From Candidatus Heimdallarchaeota archaeon (lineage in GTDB: Archaea; Asgardarchaeota; Heimdallarchaeia; Heimdallarchaeales; Heimdallarchaeaceae), in assembly GCA_016840095.1 (NCBI GenBank), contig JAEOSZ010000034.1, positions 1 to 43,848 of the forward strand: a stretch of DNA of 43,848 nt, given 5' to 3'. The stretch's first letter is position 1. Every line of letters starts with the position of its first letter. The notes beneath the pieces were generated by a model. The model saw only the letters and a program-made list of their open reading frames with translations, was not told the origin of the DNA and made no database searches. A program made the position numbers and the translations under genes. Positions 42,533-43,848 of the stretch are shown here, piece after piece.

Positions 42533-43848
42533 ATGAAAAGAACTTCAAAAAAGATTATTTACATTAGTGTTAGTTTGGTGTTTGTGTTTCTCTTAGGAAA
42601 TTCTTATACCACTTTAGGTATTAATTCTGAAATTAGCGAGAATCAAATAAATTATAGTGAGATTGCAAGTGATTTGTTCAGAAGTGATCCAACAAATCCT
42701 ACACAGGTTCTGAAATATACCTATCTTTCAAAGGAACTAGAAACTGTTTCTGAAACTCCAAAATTAGGTGTTCCAATTAAAGCGGATGTTTTAGATGAAG
42801 TCAGAGATTTTTGGATAATTAGTACTTTTGCATCTTATCCTTACACCTATGTAGAGCAATCCGCCAAGCTACTGGCAATAGGAACTAATTCTTATGTTTA
42901 CGTAACAAATAGCCTAATTTCTTCTGAAGGCTTATCAAATGCAAGATTAAAAGCAGAAGATTGGAGAGACGAATTTGAGGCAAACATTTATCCAAATGTT
43001 GTACTTTACTTTGGAAATCCTGATGGTATTCTAGGTGATATTGATGGTGATTCTCGAGTAACAATATTACTATCAGCATTAGACGGTGGAGTAGCAGGAT
43101 ACTTTGACCCTAATAATGAAGGTTCAAGTGGCACCTCCAACCAAAGAGAAATGGTTTATGTTGATTATCATACAACATATGGAGTTTTGGCTCACGAACT
43201 ACAACATTTAATCCATTTCAACTATGATTCAGATGAATTTTGGTGGATTGATGAAGGATGTTCAGAGTATACTAAGTACCTTAATGGTTATGATCTTGAT
43301 GGAAACAATCTAACATCTTTTGCACGAGATTATTTTGCATATAATATCGATGATTCATTATTATATTGGAATTATGAAAGTGTAGGTGGTAAGGATGTAC
43401 GAATTGATTATGGAGGAGCATATCTTTTCGTCTTTTACTTAGCTGAGAAATATGGAATAAGTGCAATAACTAATTTAGTAAGTGAATCAGCAGGTGGAGC
43501 TCCAAGTGTAGAAGCTGCTCTTTTATCTGTTGGTCATAGTATAGCATTTAATAATCTATTTTTGAACTGGGCAACAGCACTTTATGTGGATGATACTTCA
43601 TTTGGAGGAGGATTGTATGGTTTTGAAAACTTAGACATCTCAATGGATTATGAGTTTGTTAACACATTTCCAGCATCAAAAAGCAATAAATTGAACCGAT
43701 TCTATGGTCTTTATGTAGCCAAATTAGGAACTCCTCCTGACTATTTAATTTTTGAACCAACTGATCCATCTTCTGATTATCTAGGAATTTCTATAGCTGT
43801 TCATGATATGGATGGTTGGAATGTTTCTCAAAGCGTTCAGAATTCTAA
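42533..43848 (+). CDS. Secreted HExxH zinc metalloprotease (M30-like), truncated by the window
   Basis: The frame opens at ATG 42533 and runs without a stop to the window end: 438 codons are visible and the 3' end is missing. A signal peptide covers about 1-27 (KKIIYISVSLVFVFLLG). The zinc site is His221-Glu222-x2-His225 (LAHELQHLIHF), with a third ligand candidate Glu241 in WWIDEGCSEY. HExxH plus a downstream D-E-G segment is the pattern of hyicolysin-type (M30) and similar proteases. The protein should act outside the cell. It follows the ABC and membrane genes on the same strand after 77 bases and may be cargo of that exporter, though its signal peptide suggests Sec export. Confidence 0.82.
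   Translation, partial: MKRTSKKIIYISVSLVFVFLLGNSYTTLGINSEISENQINYSEIASDLFRSDPTNPTQVLKYTYLSKELETVSETPKLGVPIKADVLDEVRDFWIISTFASYPYTYVEQSAKLLAIGTNSYVYVTNSLISSEGLSNARLKAEDWRDEFEANIYPNVVLYFGNPDGILGDIDGDSRVTILLSALDGGVAGYFDPNNEGSSGTSNQREMVYVDYHTTYGVLAHELQHLIHFNYDSDEFWWIDEGCSEYTKYLNGYDLDGNNLTSFARDYFAYNIDDSLLYWNYESVGGKDVRIDYGGAYLFVFYLAEKYGISAITNLVSESAGGAPSVEAALLSVGHSIAFNNLFLNWATALYVDDTSFGGGLYGFENLDISMDYEFVNTFPASKSNKLNRFYGLYVAKLGTPPDYLIFEPTDPSSDYLGISIAVHDMDGWNVSQSVQNS

Overview
The window is AT-rich archaeal chromosome. Several features show this: a eukaryote-type RNA-processing set (Nop5 with fibrillarin, Gar1, SRP19, Trm1, archaeal Elp3), ribosomal proteins S8e and S30e, the archaeal HMG-CoA synthase/thiolase/DUF35 operon, TATA boxes about 25 bases before many genes, and ribosome sites of the form GGTGA four to five bases before ATG. 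S30e, an RPC34-type protein with an Fe-S cluster motif, and an MglA/Arf-like small GTPase point to the TACK/Asgard side, most likely an Asgard (Promethearchaeota) genome. That placement is inference. No tRNA, rRNA, CRISPR array or insertion sequence was seen.

Layout. 1-3010: the tail of an unrecognised gene, an extremely acidic protein that ends in a serine-recombinase 'Recombinase' domain, a stand-alone 2-oxoacid acyltransferase domain, a zinc-ribbon membrane protein and an orphan. 3159-8370: S30e, Elp3, an HTH regulator, the nop5-flpA pair and a small winged-helix regulator with operator-like palindromes. 8502-11408: a large membrane-anchored subtilase laid out like eukaryotic site-1 protease. 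11576-15928: a compact information-processing run (S8e, SRP19, Gar1, RPC34-like, FtsJ/RlmE, Trm1, RNase HII). 15925-18614: rhomboid, a YkgJ-type cysteine-cluster protein and an unknown 456-residue protein. 18615-21230: the mevalonate-entry operon, in which the thiolase seems to lack its catalytic cysteine. 21357-25292: GrpE, a DUF438/hemerythrin/PAS protein, a UPF0200 kinase-like protein preceded by a structured element, and a coiled-coil winged-helix protein.

25287-31604: a tightly overlapping operon of an MMPL/RND exporter, a secreted anchored protein and a PIN-domain protein. 31839-35887: a SIS-domain isomerase-like protein, the small GTPase, a PD-(D/E)XK nuclease-like protein and a second coiled-coil winged-helix protein. 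35936-43848: an AAA-like winged-helix protein with a degenerate Walker A motif, divergent from an FtsX-type ABC transporter across an array of ATTCGAAT palindromes. Two small membrane proteins and a secreted HExxH metalloprotease, cut by the window edge, follow.

Most genes are ordinary housekeeping. The best leads for something new are the acidic recombinase-domain protein, the RPC34-like protein, the cysteine-less thiolase, the site-1-protease-like subtilase, the MMPL/surface-protein/PIN operon and the palindrome-controlled ABC/protease locus. No single complete new defence or mobile system stands out.
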